DNA from: Prevotella sp. UBA2711
GTDB taxonomy: Bacteria > Bacteroidota > Bacteroidia > Bacteroidales > Bacteroidaceae
Assembly: GCA_002354095.1 (NCBI GenBank)
Contig: DEKX01000024.1
Span: 2,934 to 10,503 of the forward strand
Direction: 5' to 3'
DNA: 7,570 bases
The notes beneath the pieces are model-generated. The model ran no database searches, was not told where the DNA came from, and saw only the letters and a list, made by a program, of their open reading frames with translations. Position 1 is the first letter of the stretch; each line of letters begins with the position of its first letter. The position numbers and the translations under genes were made by a program. Of this stretch, positions 4,836 through 7,570 are shown one piece after another.

Positions 4836-7121
4836 ATGAAGAAAATGATTATTTTATTGGGCTGTGTGTGGGGCATGATACTGTCGTGCACCCATGACGA
4901 ACCTAACAATTCCGGTACAGAAACTGGGCAGAGAGTTGTAGAGTGGCAGGACAGCACCCTCAGCGGCGATGCCGTGATGGGGATGAAGATGCTGTTCCGT
5001 GTGAGCGACAGCATACAAGTAATACGCAAGCCATCGACACGCCTTTCAACAGACTTCGGAGGACAAACCTACACGCTGTCGGGCAACGAGCGCATCACTA
5101 TCGCCATGCAAAGAGGCTCGGATACGGAGGTCATTAAAATCTATAAGGTAAAGAATGCCGCCACGGGAGCATTGGAATATGAGAAGGATGCTGACGATGG
5201 TAATACTGGCCCTTTCTATTGGAAGAGCACGACAGAGACGGTGAAGTTGCGGGCATGGAGCAATGGTACTTCAGAGCCCTATTCCAATGACCCACTGACG
5301 ACTTCCTTCACACTGAACACTACCCAAACGGAGACTTCCACTGGCATCGACAACTATAAGGAATTGCTCTATGCCCCGCAGTGGAATTGCAACTATCAGG
5401 ACAACAACGGAGGCGTTACATTAAATCTCTATCACCAGATGGCACGACTGACAGTGACACTGGAACATTCGAGAACTACAGACGACCTCAACGTGACTGC
5501 TAACTCCGTAGTCATTGGCGACGGCACACTGCCCATCACTGCAAAGTTCAGTTCGTCGGGAATTGATATCGAAAACAACGACTATGTAGGGACTTGGACT
5601 GGCTACACTTACGATACCGAAAACAACACAGGCAAGGTAATAGCTCGCACGGATGTGGCAAATCAGAAATATAGCGCAGTGCTATTCCCTGGCGAAATAG
5701 CTGCGGGCAAAAAACTGATAACGCTGGCAACAGCCGACGGTACTTTCGCTTACAAACTGCCAACAGCGTTTACGCTAGATCCTGGCTGTCAGTATAATTA
5801 CACGGTAAACGTGAAAGACCTTATACCCGTCAGCGAACTGACTATCAGCGACATTACGGGCACCTTTACCTATAACGGCTCACCTCATGAGCCAAAACCT
5901 GCAACGGTGAAGTATGGCAACAAAATCCTTGTAGAGAATACCGACTACACACTTTCATGGAGTAACAATACGAATGCAGGAACAGCAACCTGCACCATAA
6001 CCGGAAAGGGTAACGTATTCACAGGCTATGTGAACAAAACGTTCACTATCAAAAAAGCTATTGCCACATTATCCTTCGCCGAATCATCAAAGAGTACGAC
6101 ATACGTATGGGATATACAAACCCTAACAAATGCATTGACAGTAAATCCAAGTGGCGCTGAAGTCACTTATTCCTCCAGTAATACGAGTGTAGCGACAGTA
6201 GACGCTTCCACTGGCGCATTACTCCCTGGCGGTTCTACTGGCTCAGCAACCATCACAGCATCAACTACAGAGACAGGCAACTACACAGCAGCTTCTGTCA
6301 CCTATACCGTGAGTGCGTCAGCCAACCGTGCCAATTTCAGCTATACAGGAAAAGGACAGAGTATCACACTACCCAAAGGAGTATATAAGTTTGAATGCTG
6401 GGGAGCAAGAAGTGGCTCCGTTCGAGCAACGGCAGGTAAAGGAGGCTATGCCGCCGGAAATTTGAGACTGACTGCATCGGAAACTTTTTATGCTTGCGTA
6501 GGGCAACAAGGCACTTCTATCGAAAACACTACAACCCAAACATATCCTCAGACCTGGAATGGAGGCGGGGGCGCAAGCATGGGCGACAACGGAGGTGGAG
6601 CTACAGACTTCAGACTAACGATGAGCAGTGTGACGGATTGGAGCAATACAACATCTTTGCGGTCAAGAATCATTGTAGCTGGCGGTGCTGGTGGTGGTGA
6701 TATCTATTCTAGTGGCATTCATGGTGGTGGCCTTGAAGGAGGTAGCGGCTCAGTAGGCAAAGGTGGGACACAGGAAGCTGGTGGTGCAGGATATCCAAGT
6801 GGGGCATTCGGTATTGGAGGCCATGATTTAAGTGTTGATGGAGGCGGCGGAGGTGGTGGCTGGTATGGTGGCGGTCATGATAAGGATACAAATGGCACTG
6901 GCGGTGGCGGTTCCGGTTTCGTCTCTGGTCACACAGGATGCAAAGCGATTGACAGCAATGGAAATAAAATATCCAGCTCAGTCCATTTCTCTGGCTACGA
7001 ATTCCTATCTGGAACAACAAGTCTTATAGGCGGCAATCTAAGTATGCCAGCACCTGGTGGCGGCACTGAAACAGGACACAATGATGCTGGCTATGCTAGA
7101 ATCACATGGGTCAGCAACTAA
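4836..7121 (+). CDS. Fimbrillin-like lipoprotein with Ig-like domains and C-terminal ALK/LTK-type glycine-rich domain
   Basis: The chosen start ATG 4836 gives 761 aa and a clean lipoprotein signal, MKKMIILLGCVWGMILSC, with lipidated Cys18. The in-frame ATG at 4824 would only add MRYN before it. Residues about 30-327 resemble Mfa/FimA-like fimbrillins (type V pilus subunits): FYWKSTTETVKLRAW (127-141), a YAPQW patch (179-183), and LYHQMARLTVTLEHS (198-212), the typical core helix-strand. Residues 331-407 form an Ig-like domain (FTYNGSPHEPKPATV, NAGTATCTITGKG), and 408-493 a BIG_2-like Ig domain (EVTYSSSNTSVATVD). Residues about 499-761 are a glycine-rich domain that starts FSYTGKGQSITLPKGVYKFE, has Cys521, Cys554 and Cys702, contains GGGGGGGWYGGG (669-680) and ends NDAGYARITWVSN. 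This domain resembles the ALK/LTK glycine-rich family. The protein is likely surface-exposed and adhesive, perhaps a pilus tip subunit. No other pilus gene is in the window. The fimbrillin call is moderate; the lipoprotein and domain layout are stronger. Confidence 0.85.
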   Translation: MKKMIILLGCVWGMILSCTHDEPNNSGTETGQRVVEWQDSTLSGDAVMGMKMLFRVSDSIQVIRKPSTRLSTDFGGQTYTLSGNERITIAMQRGSDTEVIKIYKVKNAATGALEYEKDADDGNTGPFYWKSTTETVKLRAWSNGTSEPYSNDPLTTSFTLNTTQTETSTGIDNYKELLYAPQWNCNYQDNNGGVTLNLYHQMARLTVTLEHSRTTDDLNVTANSVVIGDGTLPITAKFSSSGIDIENNDYVGTWTGYTYDTENNTGKVIARTDVANQKYSAVLFPGEIAAGKKLITLATADGTFAYKLPTAFTLDPGCQYNYTVNVKDLIPVSELTISDITGTFTYNGSPHEPKPATVKYGNKILVENTDYTLSWSNNTNAGTATCTITGKGNVFTGYVNKTFTIKKAIATLSFAESSKSTTYVWDIQTLTNALTVNPSGAEVTYSSSNTSVATVDASTGALLPGGSTGSATITASTTETGNYTAASVTYTVSASANRANFSYTGKGQSITLPKGVYKFECWGARSGSVRATAGKGGYAAGNLRLTASETFYACVGQQGTSIENTTTQTYPQTWNGGGGASMGDNGGGATDFRLTMSSVTDWSNTTSLRSRIIVAGGAGGGDIYSSGIHGGGLEGGSGSVGKGGTQEAGGAGYPSGAFGIGGHDLSVDGGGGGGGWYGGGHDKDTNGTGGGGSGFVSGHTGCKAIDSNGNKISSSVHFSGYEFLSGTTSLIGGNLSMPAPGGGTETGHNDAGYARITWVSN

Positions 7122-7219
7122 CCCATCCTTAGACAATAACATACACATCGGAACCGAAGTTTTTTGTGTCGAAGAGCTATATTCCAACAAAGTCACCACT
7201 AATCCGACAGGGGGGAAAT

Positions 7220-7268
7220 GTACTAGGAAACAGGGAGAAAAGTACTTCCTAACAAGGAGAAAGGTACT
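7220..7268. repeat. Degenerate 22-bp tandem repeat, GTACT-headed
   Basis: Units begin with GTACT at 7220, 7242 and 7264. The first two full units agree at 16 of 22 positions, sharing the head GTACT and the core AACA followed by GGAGAAA. The third keeps only the GTACTA head before the terminator hairpin. Its role is unknown. Confidence 0.5.
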
Positions 7269-7282
7269 ATACAGTCAGATTC

Positions 7283-7316
7283 GGCCACCCGCCCTTATCA
7301 ATTGGGGCGGGTGGCC
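7283..7316. terminator. GC-rich terminator hairpin after the fimbrillin gene
   Basis: A 12-bp perfect stem, GGCCACCCGCCC (7283-7294) with GGGCGGGTGGCC (7305-7316), encloses a 10-nt loop. It lies 161 bp after the stop codon. The following sequence TTATATCTTC is only moderately T-rich, so it may be a terminator, an mRNA 3' end stabiliser, or both. Its GC content contrasts strongly with the surroundings. Confidence 0.7.
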
Positions 7317-7418
7317 TTATATCTTCGAACGGACGGGCTTATATATGCGAGCGGGCAGCGTAATCCTACTTTTATACTATGGACCTATCTTTATTGGCAC
7401 TCTACAATCGAACACGTT

Positions 7419-7440
7419 AGGGACGGAGGTTTTTGCGTCG
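7419..7440. repeat. Short repeat, second copy (first copy 7150-7171)
   Basis: Positions 7419-7440 and 7150-7171 align without gaps at roughly 15 of 22 bases, sharing TTTTTG and GTCG with a purine-rich front. On the plus strand both are read in the same frame as Gly-Thr-Glu-Val-Phe. I recall similar sequence between genes in other Bacteroidales, but cannot verify that here. Confidence 0.35.
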
Positions 7441-7520
7441 CATCCAAATTAGCTTTACTAACGAAAACTCAATCCCAAGATGTATTTTATGTTCAGTTGA
7501 GTGCGCTTTTGCATATACGT

Positions 7521-7568
7521 CTAATCAGGCTGTTGTGGATCGTTCTTTGGGAATGTGAACTCCCAGCG
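7521..7568 (-). CDS. Possible 3' end of a minus-strand gene (partial)
   Basis: On the minus strand the frame from the window edge reads RWEFTFPKNDPQQPD and then a TAG stop at 7523-7521. The residues look like a natural protein C-terminus and the codons have the G/C/A third positions of the neighbouring genes, unlike the other two minus-strand frames. Fifteen residues are too few to assign a family. If real, the gene converges with the fimbrillin gene, and the hairpin at 7283-7316 lies between them. Confidence 0.35.
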   Translation of the reverse strand, partial: RWEFTFPKNDPQQPD

Positions 7569-7570
7569 AT

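Larger units (their letters stand above)
7122..7520. other. Intergenic region downstream of the fimbrillin gene
   Basis: About 400 bp without a convincing gene. It carries two diverged copies of a short motif (7150-7171 and 7419-7440), a degenerate 22-bp tandem repeat (7220-7268) and a strong GC-rich hairpin (7283-7316). A frame on the plus strand that overlaps the fimbrillin 3' end stays open to 7452, but its sequence is low in protein-like character and includes the repeats, so I do not call it. No perfect promoter consensus was found on either strand here. Confidence 0.6.

Noticed and set aside
7057..7452. Plus-strand frame of 131 codons overlapping the fimbrillin 3' end
   Set aside because: It begins inside the fimbrillin gene in another frame and runs through the tandem repeat, the terminator hairpin and both copies of the dispersed motif, so it is not protein-like.

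Overview
The window looks like chromosomal DNA of a Bacteroidales bacterium, most likely Prevotella or a close relative. The main evidence is three intergenic promoters that match the Bacteroidetes primary sigma-factor consensus exactly (TTTG, 20-bp spacer, TAnnTTTG), together with Bacteroidetes-type genes: a Mfa/FimA-like fimbrillin lipoprotein and a coiled-coil lipoprotein next to rsmI. The genus is inferred; the class-level assignment is firmer.

Positions 1-3904 are ordinary core genome. The 3' part of a TrkH-type potassium transporter gene (+) converges on a two-gene minus-strand operon, rsmI followed by a coiled-coil lipoprotein gene, and a hairpin that can terminate both directions lies between them. 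A compact divergent promoter region (2701-2806) then drives rsmI to the left and an AI-2E family membrane transporter to the right. Next comes a tRNA-Lys(UUU) gene with its own perfect promoter and a long-stem terminator.

Positions about 4026-4835 are the first accessory-looking stretch. The 3' end of the tRNA plus seven downstream bases is repeated exactly 73 bp further on, just past the tRNA terminator. This resembles the scar of an integrative element or a local duplication. About 700 bp of AT-rich DNA follows with no convincing gene. It holds a 22-bp tandem array of CTAG palindromes, one more perfect promoter (4494-4525), and several hairpins that would lie in a leader of roughly 300 nt if that promoter serves the next gene.

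Positions 4836-7121 encode the most interesting protein: a 761-aa lipoprotein with a fimbrillin-like N-terminal half, two bacterial Ig-like domains, and a C-terminal glycine-rich domain of about 260 residues that resembles the glycine-rich domain of the animal receptor kinases ALK/LTK. It could be a tip or stalk adhesin. Positions 7122-7520 are non-coding, with a degenerate 22-bp tandem repeat, a strong GC-rich terminator hairpin and two diverged copies of a short dispersed-looking repeat. The last 48 bases may be the 3' end of a minus-strand gene.

No complete, clearly new multi-gene system is visible. The best leads are the domain architecture of the fimbrillin and the duplicated tRNA 3' end.
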